Of a stretch of 64,000 nt of DNA, positions 1-7,587 are shown piece after piece (within the stretch, counting starts at the first letter, position 1; every line of letters starts with the position of its first letter). Under the pieces are notes generated by a model. The model did not search any database, was not told where the DNA came from, and saw only the letters and a list, made by a program, of their open reading frames with translations. The stretch lies in contig NZ_CP064686.1 of the NCBI RefSeq assembly GCF_023100905.1, positions 5,208,001 through 5,272,000 of the forward strand, read 5' to 3'. Source of the stretch: Bradyrhizobium sp. 4. Lineage in GTDB: Bacteria; Pseudomonadota; Alphaproteobacteria; Rhizobiales; Xanthobacteraceae. The translations under genes were made by a program, and so were the position numbers.

Positions 1-1493
1 AAGGTCAAGGTCTTGCCGGCAATGCCGCCGACCCCGGAGGTGCGCGCCGCGGTGAATGCCGACGCACTGCCGGTGTTGCCGGCCAGCCCGAATACATTCA
101 GTGCATTGCCGCTGCCCGTGATCGTCAGATCGGCATTGATGCCGGTCGAGAGCTTGAGCTGACCGGACGTATTGATCGTCGAGTTCGACTGGCCTGTGGC
201 GGTCGCAAGCGTCGCGGTGCCGTTGGCGTTGATCGTCGCGGTCTGCACGCCGGTGGCAAGGTCAATCGCCTTGAGCACGTCGGCAACCGTGCCGGCCTGC
301 AGGTAGACGGTCGAGTTGCCGTTGCCGTCGGTGAGGATGTTACCGCTGGCACCGAAGCCGCTCGGAACGCTCGGAGCACCGGTCGAGCCCGGGATCGGCG
401 CGTTCTTGAAGGTGATGGTATGACCATCGACGTTCAGCGACGAACCGTCCGTAAGGGTTGCACCCAGCGAGGCGGCGCTCGTGGTCCGTGCGACGTTGAC
501 GGTGGCGTTGCCCGCACCGGTAGACGTCGTCAGGCCGAGAGCCTTGAGCAGGTCAGCCTTGCCGGTGACGCTGAGATCCGCACCCGTCGAGCTCTTCAGC
601 GTGACGGCGCCACCTGCAGCGGTCGAGACGGCAGCACCTGGCTGGCTGGCGCTCGTGGAGATCGTCGCAGCGCCGGAGGTGATGGAGACGGTCTTGACGC
701 CGCTTGCCAGATCGATCGCGGACAAGAGATCGTTGACGGTCGCGGTGGCGAGATAGACGGTGGTGTTGCCGCTGCCGTCGGTGACGAGGTTGCCGCTGAC
801 GCCGGAACCGCTCGGAACGGCGGTCGACGCCGGAGCCGCGCCGCTGCGGAACGTGATGGTCTTGCCGTTCACGGTCACCGTGTCGCCATCGGCAGGCTGG
901 GCGTTGCCGGCCAGGCCGGTCGCGGTCGTGCCGTTGGTGGCGATCAGGGTGATGGCGCCGGTCAGGGCCGTGGTGCCATCACCGGCCGTCGCGCCCGTGC
1001 TTGCAAAGGAGCCGATGGTGGCGCCGAGGGTCGTGGTGCCGGTTGCGGCCGTGGTACCGCCGGCCGTGCCGTTATAGAGCACGTTGCTGCTCGCAGTCGC
1101 GCTGGCAAAGGAGGTCGTGCCGCGCAGGTCCGCCGCCGTCGCACCAGCGATCGTGGTGGAGACGTTGGACTTGGTGGAGTAGCCGACGGTGGTCTGCAGC
1201 GCCTGGTTGGCGATCGACTTCGCAGAGTCGATCAGCTTCTGCAACGAGGTCAGGCCGGTGTTGGCAGCCTGCAGCACCTGCACGCCGTTGGCGATGCCGT
1301 CGAGCAGATTGTTGATGTCGCTGGCGCGGTTGTCGAGCGACTGTGCAGTGAAGAAGTTGGTGGGATTGTCCAGGGCCGAGTTGACGCTCTTGCCGGTCGA
1401 CAGACGGTTCTGTGTGGTGGCGAGAAGATCAGCGGTGGACTGGAGAGACAGCAGGTTCTGACGAACCGACGCAGAGAGAACAATACCGGACAT
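1..1493 (-). CDS. fliC: Flagellin, partial (C-terminus outside window)
   Basis: This is a structural subunit of the flagellar filament, exported by the flagellar type III apparatus. About 497 codons are visible, from an ATG at 1491-1493 to the window edge; comparison with the two 757-residue neighbours indicates about 260 C-terminal residues are missing. The N-terminus begins MSGIVLSASVRQNLLSLQS and has the flagellin D0/D1 signature, including RLSTGKSVNSALDNP. The central region carries two copies of a VNGxTITF-type module. The ribosome site lies in the leader CCAGAAGGGTAA, shared by all three flagellin genes. The size of these flagellins fits the thick subpolar flagellum of Bradyrhizobium rather than the thin lateral one (inference). 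It differs from its neighbours by scattered substitutions, so it is a true paralog. Confidence 0.95.
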   Translation of the reverse strand, partial: MSGIVLSASVRQNLLSLQSTADLLATTQNRLSTGKSVNSALDNPTNFFTAQSLDNRASDINNLLDGIANGVQVLQAANTGLTSLQKLIDSAKSIANQALQTTVGYSTKSNVSTTIAGATAADLRGTTSFASATASSNVLYNGTAGGTTAATGTTTLGATIGSFASTGATAGDGTTALTGAITLIATNGTTATGLAGNAQPADGDTVTVNGKTITFRSGAAPASTAVPSGSGVSGNLVTDGSGNTTVYLATATVNDLLSAIDLASGVKTVSITSGAATISTSASQPGAAVSTAAGGAVTLKSSTGADLSVTGKADLLKALGLTTSTGAGNATVNVARTTSAASLGATLTDGSSLNVDGHTITFKNAPIPGSTGAPSVPSGFGASGNILTDGNGNSTVYLQAGTVADVLKAIDLATGVQTATINANGTATLATATGQSNSTINTSGQLKLSTGINADLTITGSGNALNVFGLAGNTGSASAFTAARTSGVGGIAGKTLT

Positions 1494-1569
1494 GACTCTT
1501 ACCCTTCTGGTTTACGCGTCTTCGTTCGATCGCTTCAGATCGAGTGACGGGGACAGCGTGCCCCGACAT

Positions 1570-1588
1570 GGCTAACAAAGGGTGAAAC
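1570..1588 (-). promoter_or_regulatory. Conserved flagellin upstream box, copy 1
   Basis: On the minus strand this reads approximately TTTCACCCTTTGTTAGCC. It lies about 79 nt before the flagellin ATG. Near-identical text sits at 4170-4187 and a variant at 6818-6833, in front of the other two flagellins, although the rest of the three leaders has diverged. It could be a promoter or start-site element, or an mRNA leader signal; the function is inferred only from conservation. Just upstream, 1604-1618 reads TTAA-N7-TTCA, one mismatch from a CtrA box. The rest of the 1494-1818 gap holds a terminator and no gene. Confidence 0.45.
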
Positions 1589-1758
1589 GACGCGCGTCCG
1601 CATTAAGCGCGGGTTCACCATAAGCGCGCGGAAGGCGTGGTCCCGGCCGGCAATCAGGTTGAAATCATTGGCATTTATCCACGCTTACTCTCCATTAACC
1701 ATAACCGCTGGTTACTTTTCAGAGCGTCGCAAGGCTACTCGAATGACAGCTGACGCGC

Positions 1759-1790
1759 AAAAAAAGCGGCGGGGCCGAAGCCCCGCCGCC
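1759..1790 (-). terminator. Rho-independent terminator of the second flagellin gene
   Basis: Read on the minus strand, a perfect 10-bp GC stem (gcggcggggc / gccccgccgc) with a four-base loop is followed by seven T residues. It lies 29 nt beyond the stop of the flagellin gene at 1819-4092, so that gene is probably transcribed alone. Confidence 0.9.
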
Positions 1791-1818
1791 AGATCTTGCT
1801 TGCGATGTCGTCCGCTAG

Positions 1819-4092
1819 TTAGCGGAGCAGCTGCAGCACGCTCTGCTGCGACTGGTTGGCCAGCGACAGCGCGGAGACCGCGATCGACTGGCGGGTCGAC
1901 AGCGCCTGGCTGTTGGCCGCCTCGACGTTGGTGTCGGCCAGGGTCAGGTTGGACGAACCGGTCTGCAGCACGTTGATCAGGTTCTTGTTGAAGTCCTGAC
2001 GCACCTGCACGATCGTGAGGTTCGAACCAAGGCTCGACGCTTCCGAACGCAGCGTGCTCGACGCCGAGTTCAGGTTGGTCAGCACCTTGTTGGTGGCAGC
2101 GTTGTCGATGAAGTCGACACCGCTGGTCAGCGAGGCGAGGCCGAGACCCTTGGAGTTGTAGGTCACGCCGGTGATGCTCAGGTTCGACTTGCCGGTCTCG
2201 TCAAACACCAGCTTGAGCTGGTCGCCGTTCAAGAGGTTGACGCCGTTGAACGAGGAGTCCTGCGAGGTCGAGTCGATCTGCGCAAGGATGTTGTTGTACT
2301 GGCCGACCAGGTTCGAACGCGAGGTCTGGGCAACCGTGTCCTGGACGGGGCTGGAAGCCGTCGAGAACGTCAGGGACGAGGTCAGCGTGCCGCCGATCGC
2401 ACCACCCGCGGCGCTCGAACCGATGGTCGAGGACGCGTAGTCGTTGGTGGTCGAGACCGTCAGCAGGCCGTTGGCGTCGATCGTCGCCGTCAGGTTGTTG
2501 GCCTGAAGCTTCGTGTTGAGCTGATCGAGCGTCTTGACCGTGCCGTTGGTACCGTCGCCGAAGGTGACGTTGACCGCCGTGCCGCCGTTGAAGGAGGAGA
2601 AGGTCAAGGTCTTGCCGGTGAGGCCGCCGACGCCGGAGGTGCGCGCGGCGGTGAAGGCGCTCGAGGTCCCGGTGTTGCCGGCGAAGCCAAGCGCGTTCAG
2701 CGCGTTGCCGGTGCCGGTGATCGACAGGTCGGCATTGACGCCGGTCGAGATCTTGAGCTGACCCGAGGCATTGATCGACGAGTTGGTCTGGCCGGCCGCA
2801 GTCGCAACCGTCGCGGTGCCGTTGGCATTGACCGTCGCGGTCTGCACGCCACTGGCAAGGTCGATCGCCTTGAGCACGTCGTTGATCGTGCCGGCCTGCA
2901 GATAGACCGTCGAGTTGCCATTGCCGTCGGTGAGGACGTTACCGCTCGTACCATAACCGCTCGGAACGCTCGGAGCACCGGTCGAGCCCGGGATCGGCGC
3001 GTTCTTGAAGGTAATGACGTGACCGTCGACATTCAGCGTCGAACCGTCGGCGATCGTCGCCCCCAGCGAGCCCGAGCTCGTGGTCCGGTTGACGTTGACG
3101 GTGGCGTTGCCGCCACCCACAGCCGTCGTCAGGCCGAGAGCCTTGAGCAGGTCAGCCTTGCCGGTGACGCTCAGATCCGCACCTGTCGAACTCTTCAGCG
3201 TGACGGCACCACCTGCGGCGGTCGAGACGGCAGCACCTGGCTGACTGTTGCTCACCGCGATCGTCGCAGCACCCGCGGTGATGGATACGGTCTTGACGCC
3301 GCTGGCCAGATCGATCGCGGACAAGAGATCGTTGACGGTCGCGGTGGCGAGATAGACGGTGGTGTTGCCGCTGCCGTCGGTGACGAGGTTGCCGCTGACG
3401 CCCGAACCGCTCGGAACGGCGGTCGACGCCGGAGCCGCGCCGCTGCGGAACGTGATGGTCTTGCCGTTCACGGTCACCGTGTCGCCATCGGCAGGCTGGG
3501 CGTTGCCGGACAGGCCGGTCGCGGTCGTGCCGTTGGTGGCGATCAGGGTGATGGCGCCGGTCAGGGCCGTGGTGCCGTCACCGGCCGTCGCGCCCGTGCT
3601 TGCAAAGGAGCCGATGGTGGCGCCGAGCGTCGTGGTGCCGGTCGCCGCCGTGGTACCGCCGGCCGTGCCGTTATACACGACGTTGCTGCTCGCGGTCGCG
3701 CTGGCGAAGCTGGTCGTGCCGCGCAGGTCGGCCGATGTCGCACCGGCGATGGTGGTGGAGACGTTGGACTTGGTGGAGTAGCCGACGGTGGTCTGCAGCG
3801 CCTGGTTGGCGATCGACTTCGCAGAGTCGATCAGCTTCTGCAGCGAGGTGATGCCGGTGTTGGCGGCCTGCAGCACCTGCACGCCGTTGGCGATGCCGTC
3901 GAGCAGATTGTTGATGTCGCTGGCGCGGTTGTCGAGCGACTGTGCGGTGAAGAAGTTGGTGGGATTGTCCAGGGCCGAATTGACGCTCTTGCCGGTCGAC
4001 AGACGGCTCTGAGTGGTGGCGAGAAGATCAGCGGTGGACTGGAGGGAGAGCAGGTTCTGACGAACCGACGAGGAGAGAACAATACCGGACAT
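1819..4092 (-). CDS. fliC: Flagellin, 757 residues
   Basis: This is a flagellar filament subunit. Residues 1-120 and about 590-757 form the conserved coiled D0/D1 domains; the C-terminus SQQSVLQLLR is typical of flagellin and packs in the filament core. The middle contains two tandem modules, residues about 202-322 (DGDTVTVNGKTITF to LLKALGLT) and about 349-471 (DGSTLNVDGHVITF to LNALGFAG), then a shorter degenerate segment near 484-560; these would form the surface D2/D3 domains. The protein is far longer than enterobacterial flagellins. It has its own leader with the CCAGAAGGGTAA ribosome site and its own terminator, so it is probably monocistronic. It is nearly identical to the gene at 4452-6725, which suggests recent duplication or gene conversion. 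Confidence 0.97.
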   Translation of the reverse strand: MSGIVLSSSVRQNLLSLQSTADLLATTQSRLSTGKSVNSALDNPTNFFTAQSLDNRASDINNLLDGIANGVQVLQAANTGITSLQKLIDSAKSIANQALQTTVGYSTKSNVSTTIAGATSADLRGTTSFASATASSNVVYNGTAGGTTAATGTTTLGATIGSFASTGATAGDGTTALTGAITLIATNGTTATGLSGNAQPADGDTVTVNGKTITFRSGAAPASTAVPSGSGVSGNLVTDGSGNTTVYLATATVNDLLSAIDLASGVKTVSITAGAATIAVSNSQPGAAVSTAAGGAVTLKSSTGADLSVTGKADLLKALGLTTAVGGGNATVNVNRTTSSGSLGATIADGSTLNVDGHVITFKNAPIPGSTGAPSVPSGYGTSGNVLTDGNGNSTVYLQAGTINDVLKAIDLASGVQTATVNANGTATVATAAGQTNSSINASGQLKISTGVNADLSITGTGNALNALGFAGNTGTSSAFTAARTSGVGGLTGKTLTFSSFNGGTAVNVTFGDGTNGTVKTLDQLNTKLQANNLTATIDANGLLTVSTTNDYASSTIGSSAAGGAIGGTLTSSLTFSTASSPVQDTVAQTSRSNLVGQYNNILAQIDSTSQDSSFNGVNLLNGDQLKLVFDETGKSNLSITGVTYNSKGLGLASLTSGVDFIDNAATNKVLTNLNSASSTLRSEASSLGSNLTIVQVRQDFNKNLINVLQTGSSNLTLADTNVEAANSQALSTRQSIAVSALSLANQSQQSVLQLLR
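2680..3489 (-). repeat. Internal duplication in flagellin surface domain
   Basis: Two in-frame modules of about 120 codons (3127-3489 and 2680-3048) align throughout: VNGKTITF/VDGHVITF, LVTDGSGNTTVYL/VLTDGNGNSTVYL, DLLSAIDLASGV/DVLKAIDLASGV, GADLSVTG/NADLSITG and LLKALGL/LNALGF. They resemble the flagellin-IN type repeat. The same duplication lies at about 5313-6122 in the next flagellin and in the partial one. Confidence 0.85.
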
Positions 4093-4169
4093 TGAGTGTT
4101 ACCCTTCTGGTACGCAACGCAACAAACTTCGATTAGGATTAATCGATGTCCGGGACGGTGAACACAGAC

Positions 4170-4187
4170 GGCTAACAAAGCATGAAG
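4170..4187 (-). promoter_or_regulatory. Conserved flagellin upstream box, copy 2
   Basis: On the minus strand this reads TTCATGCTTTGTTAGCC, 80 nt before the ATG at 4092. It matches the box at 1570-1588. Copies 1 and 2 also share TATGGTGAAYCCGCGC about 30 nt further upstream. The remainder of the 359-base gap 4093-4451 holds the flagellin leader, a terminator and no gene. Confidence 0.45.
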
Positions 4188-4390
4188 CGTGTCGCGCCAG
4201 TCCTTGCGCGGATTCACCATATGAGCAATCGGAGCCATCTCAGGCTCGTCCATATCGTCATGATAGCATGATGCTTTTTCGCGCAACGACCCGGCGTTTG
4301 CGACTTGTCAACCATAACTCAGAGTAAGCAATCGGCTGCATCCGAATGCATCGTTGCACTTCGTCGAGCGGCACTCTGATGCCGTTGCAA

Positions 4391-4421
4391 AAAGAAAGCG
4401 GCGGAGCCGAAGCCCCGCCGC
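4391..4421 (-). terminator. Rho-independent terminator of the third flagellin gene
   Basis: On the minus strand the stem gcggcggggc / gctccgccgc (one G-T wobble) encloses a four-base loop and is followed by TTTCTTTTT. It lies about 30 nt after the stop of the flagellin at 4452-6725. Confidence 0.85.
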
Positions 4422-4451
4422 AATAGTCGTCTTACGATGTTCGTCCGCTTG

Positions 4452-6725
4452 TTAGCGGAGCAGCTGGAGCACGCTCTGCTGCGACTGGTTGGCCAGCGAC
4501 AGCGCGGAGACCGCGATCGACTGGCGGGTCGACAGCGCCTGGCTGTTGGCCGCTTCGGTGTTGGTGTCGGCCAGGGTCAGGTTGGACGAACCGGTCTGCA
4601 GCACGTTGATCAGGCTCTTGTTGAAGTCCTGACGAACCTGCACCACCGAGAGGTTCGAGCCGAGGCTCGAAGCTTCCGAGCGCAGCGTGCTCGACGCGGC
4701 GTTCAGGTTCGACAGCACCTTGTTGGTCGCGGAGTTGTCGATGAAGTCGACACCGCTGGTCAGCGCCGCGAGGCCGAGACCCTTGGAGTTGTAGGTCACG
4801 CCGGTGATGCTGAGGTTCGACTTGCCGGTCTCGTCGAACACCAGCTTGAGCTGGTCGCCGTTCAAGAGGTTGACGCCGTTGAACGAGGAGTCCTGCGAGG
4901 TCGTGTCGATCTGGTTCAGGATGTTGTTGTACTGAGACACCAGGTTCGAACGCGAGGTCTGGGCAACCGTGTCCTGGACGGGGCTGGAAGCCGTCGAGAA
5001 CGTCAGCGCCGAAGTCAGCGTGCCGCCGATCGCACCACCCGCGGCGCTCGAACCGATGGTCGAGGACGCGTAGTCGTTGGTGGTCGAGACCGTCAGCAGG
5101 CCGTTGGCGTCGATCGTCGCCGTCAGGTTGTTGGCCTGAAGCTTCGTGTTGAGCTGATCGAGCGTCTTGACCGTGCCGCTGGTGCCGTCGCCGAAGGTGA
5201 CATTGACCGCCGTGCCGCCGTTGAAGGAGGAGAAGGTCAAGGTCTTGCCGCTGAGGCCACCGACGCCGGAGGTGCGGGCCGCGGTGAACGCGCTCGAGGT
5301 CCCGGTGTTGCCGGCGAAGCCAAGCGCATTCAGCGCATTGCCTGTACCGGTGATCGAGAGGTCGGCATTGACGCCGGTCGAGAGCTTGAGCTGACCCGAG
5401 GCATTGATCGACGAGTTGGTCTGGCCCGTGGCGGTCGCAAGCGTCGCGGTGCCGTTGGCATTGACCGTCGCGGTCTGCACGCCGGTGGCAAGGTCGATCG
5501 CCTTCAGCACGTCGTTGACCGTGCCGGCCTGCAGATAAACCGTCGAGTTGCCATTGCCGTCGGTGAGGACGTTACCGCTCGTACCATAACCGCTCGGAAC
5601 GCTCGGAGCACCGGTCGAACCCGGGATCGGCGCGTTCTTGAAGGTGATGACGTGGCCGTCGACGTTCAGCGTCGAACCGTCGGCGATCGTCGCACCCAGT
5701 GAGGCCGAGCTCGTGGTCCGGTTGACGTTGACGGTGGCGTTGCCGCCGCCCACAGCAGTCGTCAGGCCGAGAGCCTTGAGCAGGTCGGCCTTGCCGGTGA
5801 CGCTGAGATCCGCACCCGTCGAGCTCTTCAGCGTGACGGCGCCACCTGCAGCGGTCGAGACGGCAGCACCTGGCTGGCTGGCGCTCGTGGAGATCGTCGC
5901 AGCGCCGGAGGTGATGGAGACGGTCTTGACGCCGCTGGCCAGATCGATCGCGGACAAGAGATCGTTGACGGTCGCGGTGGCGAGATAGACGGTGGTGTTG
6001 CCGCTGCCGTCGGTGACGAGGTTGCCGCTGACGCCCGAACCGCTCGGAACGGCGGTCGACGCCGGAGCCGCGCCGCTGCGGAACGTGATGGTCTTGCCGT
6101 TCACGGTCACCGTGTCGCCATCGGCAGGCTGGGCGTTGCCGGCCAGGCCGGTCGCGGTCGTGCCGTTGGTGGCGATCAGGGTGATGGCGCCGGTCAGGGC
6201 CGTGGTGCCGTCACCGGCCGTCGCGCCCGTGCTTGCAAAGGAGCCGATGGTGGCGCCGAGCGTCGTGGTGCCGGTCGCCGCCGTGGTGCCGCCCGCCGCG
6301 CCGCTAAACACGACGTTGCTGCTTGCGGTCGCACTGGCGAAGCTCGTGGTGCCGCGCAAATCGGCCGCCGTCGCACCCGCGATCGTGGCGGAGACGTTGG
6401 ACTTGGTGGAGTAGCCGACGGTGGTCTGCAGCGCCTGGTTGGCGATCGACTTCGCAGAGTCGATCAGCTTCTGCAGCGAGGTGATGCCGGTGTTGGCGGC
6501 CTGCAGCACCTGCACGCCGTTGGCGATGCCATCGAGCAGATTGTTGATGTCGCTGGCGCGGTTGTCGAGCGACTGTGCCGTGAAGAAGTTGGTGGGATTG
6601 TCCAGAGCCGAATTGACGCTCTTGCCGGTCGACAGACGGTTCTGCGTGGTGGCGAGAAGATCAGCGGTGGACTGGAGGGAGAGGAGGTTCTGACGAACCG
6701 AGGAGGAGAGAACGATACCGGACAT
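4452..6725 (-). CDS. fliC: Flagellin, 757 residues
   Basis: This is the first flagellin gene in the direction of transcription and a filament subunit. It has the same length and domain plan as the gene at 1819-4092: D0/D1 termini at 1-120 and 590-757, with two homologous central modules near residues 202-322 and 349-471. Differences from the neighbour are scattered single residues, for example TQNRLSTGK for TQSRLSTGK, SGAAGG for NGTAGG and LSVVQVRQDF for LTIVQVRQDF. Its promoter region faces that of flbT across 319 bases (6726-7044). A single-gene terminator follows at 4391-4421. Several nearly identical flagellins may be co-assembled into one filament; which one dominates cannot be read from the sequence. 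Confidence 0.97.
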   Translation of the reverse strand: MSGIVLSSSVRQNLLSLQSTADLLATTQNRLSTGKSVNSALDNPTNFFTAQSLDNRASDINNLLDGIANGVQVLQAANTGITSLQKLIDSAKSIANQALQTTVGYSTKSNVSATIAGATAADLRGTTSFASATASSNVVFSGAAGGTTAATGTTTLGATIGSFASTGATAGDGTTALTGAITLIATNGTTATGLAGNAQPADGDTVTVNGKTITFRSGAAPASTAVPSGSGVSGNLVTDGSGNTTVYLATATVNDLLSAIDLASGVKTVSITSGAATISTSASQPGAAVSTAAGGAVTLKSSTGADLSVTGKADLLKALGLTTAVGGGNATVNVNRTTSSASLGATIADGSTLNVDGHVITFKNAPIPGSTGAPSVPSGYGTSGNVLTDGNGNSTVYLQAGTVNDVLKAIDLATGVQTATVNANGTATLATATGQTNSSINASGQLKLSTGVNADLSITGTGNALNALGFAGNTGTSSAFTAARTSGVGGLSGKTLTFSSFNGGTAVNVTFGDGTSGTVKTLDQLNTKLQANNLTATIDANGLLTVSTTNDYASSTIGSSAAGGAIGGTLTSALTFSTASSPVQDTVAQTSRSNLVSQYNNILNQIDTTSQDSSFNGVNLLNGDQLKLVFDETGKSNLSITGVTYNSKGLGLAALTSGVDFIDNSATNKVLSNLNAASSTLRSEASSLGSNLSVVQVRQDFNKSLINVLQTGSSNLTLADTNTEAANSQALSTRQSIAVSALSLANQSQQSVLQLLR

Positions 6726-6817
6726 TGGGTGTTACCTTTCTGGTAAACGACGCTTACTGTTACGCGTCTGCATGGATCGAGTGACCCAGCGACCGGCGGA
6801 CCGTGGGGCGGAGTCCT

Positions 6818-6833
6818 CTAACGAAACATGAAA
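6818..6833 (-). promoter_or_regulatory. Conserved flagellin upstream box, copy 3 (divergent)
   Basis: On the minus strand this reads TTTCATGTTTCGTTAG, 93 nt before the ATG at 6725. It is a variant of the boxes at 1570 and 4170. The same gap (6726-7044) also holds the leader of plus-strand flbT. TTAACTAGTCTTGAT at 6966-6980 only weakly resembles a CtrA box. Confidence 0.35.
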
Positions 6834-7044
6834 TGAAATCGGCGCTTTTGCTGAGTCGGCGCGCGATTCGGCCCATTCGCACACTCGCGACGCCACGCAG
6901 CCGGGCGTTTTTGGCCTTGATATGATTGAGTTTTTCCGCGGCATCGGCCGGGATTTACAACTCGTTAACTAGTCTTGATGGAGTATTGCGCCCTGATCCG
7001 CCGCAACACACGCTCGGTTACGAAAGCGTTGATGGAGAACAGGC

Positions 7045-7485
7045 ATGGCCCTCAAGGTCGAGCTCAGACCGCACGAACGCATCATCGTCGGTAACTGCGT
7101 AATAACCAACACCGACCAGCGCGCCCGCCTTCTGATCGACGGCGACAACGTGCCGATCCTGCGCGAGCGCGACATCCTCACGCCGGAGACCGCCGACTCG
7201 CCCGCCAAGCTCGTCTATCTGGCGGTCCAGCTCATGTACATCTCGCCGGATCCACAGACCCAGCACGGCACCTATTTCAACCTGGTGCGCGACATCGTCA
7301 CCGCGGTGCCGAGTTCCTGGCCGATCATCGAGGGCATCAACAACAACATCCTCAACGGCGACCTCTATCGCGCGCTGAAGGATGCCCGCAAGCTGATCGC
7401 CTATGAAGAGAAGTTGCGGGGCCAGTTCGAGGCCACGCATCCCAAGGCCGAAGCGGACAAGGACGACGTCAGCACCGCCGCATGA
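7045..7485 (+). CDS. flbT: FlbT, flagellin post-transcriptional regulator
   Basis: FlbT is an alphaproteobacterial regulator. In Caulobacter it binds the 5' leader of flagellin mRNA and links its stability to hook assembly, usually together with FlaF. The 146-residue product shows the family features in order: LKVELRPHERIIVGNCVI at the start, RARLLIDGD, LRERDILTPE, LVYLAVQLMY, and a helical tail ending in charged residues. The length is normal for the family. The ATG is preceded by GGAG at 8 nt. It is transcribed away from the flagellins, whose shared leader elements are plausible targets (inference). No flaF gene is visible next to it, which is unusual because flaF and flbT often sit together. 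Confidence 0.92.
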   Translation: MALKVELRPHERIIVGNCVITNTDQRARLLIDGDNVPILRERDILTPETADSPAKLVYLAVQLMYISPDPQTQHGTYFNLVRDIVTAVPSSWPIIEGINNNILNGDLYRALKDARKLIAYEEKLRGQFEATHPKAEADKDDVSTAA

Positions 7486-7522
7486 TCCCACGCGTTCGCG
7501 CGGCCACGCTGCGCGAACGACC

Positions 7523-7577
7523 GGCCTGAAACGACAACGGCCCCGGATCGCCTCCGGGGCCGTTGTCGTTTCAGGCC
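7523..7577. terminator. 25-bp perfect hairpin between convergent genes
   Basis: Arms at 7523-7547 and 7553-7577 are perfect inverted copies of 25 nt around a 5-nt loop. The inner part is GC-rich (ggccccgga) and the outer part carries gaaacgacaac / gttgtcgtttc, giving short T-containing tails on both strands. It sits between the flbT stop (7485) and the stop of the minus-strand decarboxylase (7588), so it probably terminates both. Confidence 0.85.
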
Positions 7578-7587
7578 AGCATCAAGG

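Noticed and set aside
420..1547. Plus-strand open frames antisense to flagellins (also 3019-4095 and 4437-5702)
   Set aside because: They mirror the flagellin genes, are low complexity, and appear at every flagellin copy; no start site is conserved.
1604..1618. CtrA-like box TTAA-N7-TTCA upstream of the first flagellin
   Set aside because: One mismatch and not conserved before the other two flagellins; mentioned only within the upstream box entry.
4196..4206. Possible sigma-54 site upstream of the second flagellin
   Set aside because: GG and GC are 8 rather than 10 bases apart, and no equivalent is present before the other flagellins.
6966..6980. CtrA-like sequence before flbT
   Set aside because: The second half-site deviates at two of four bases, too weak to list as a feature.
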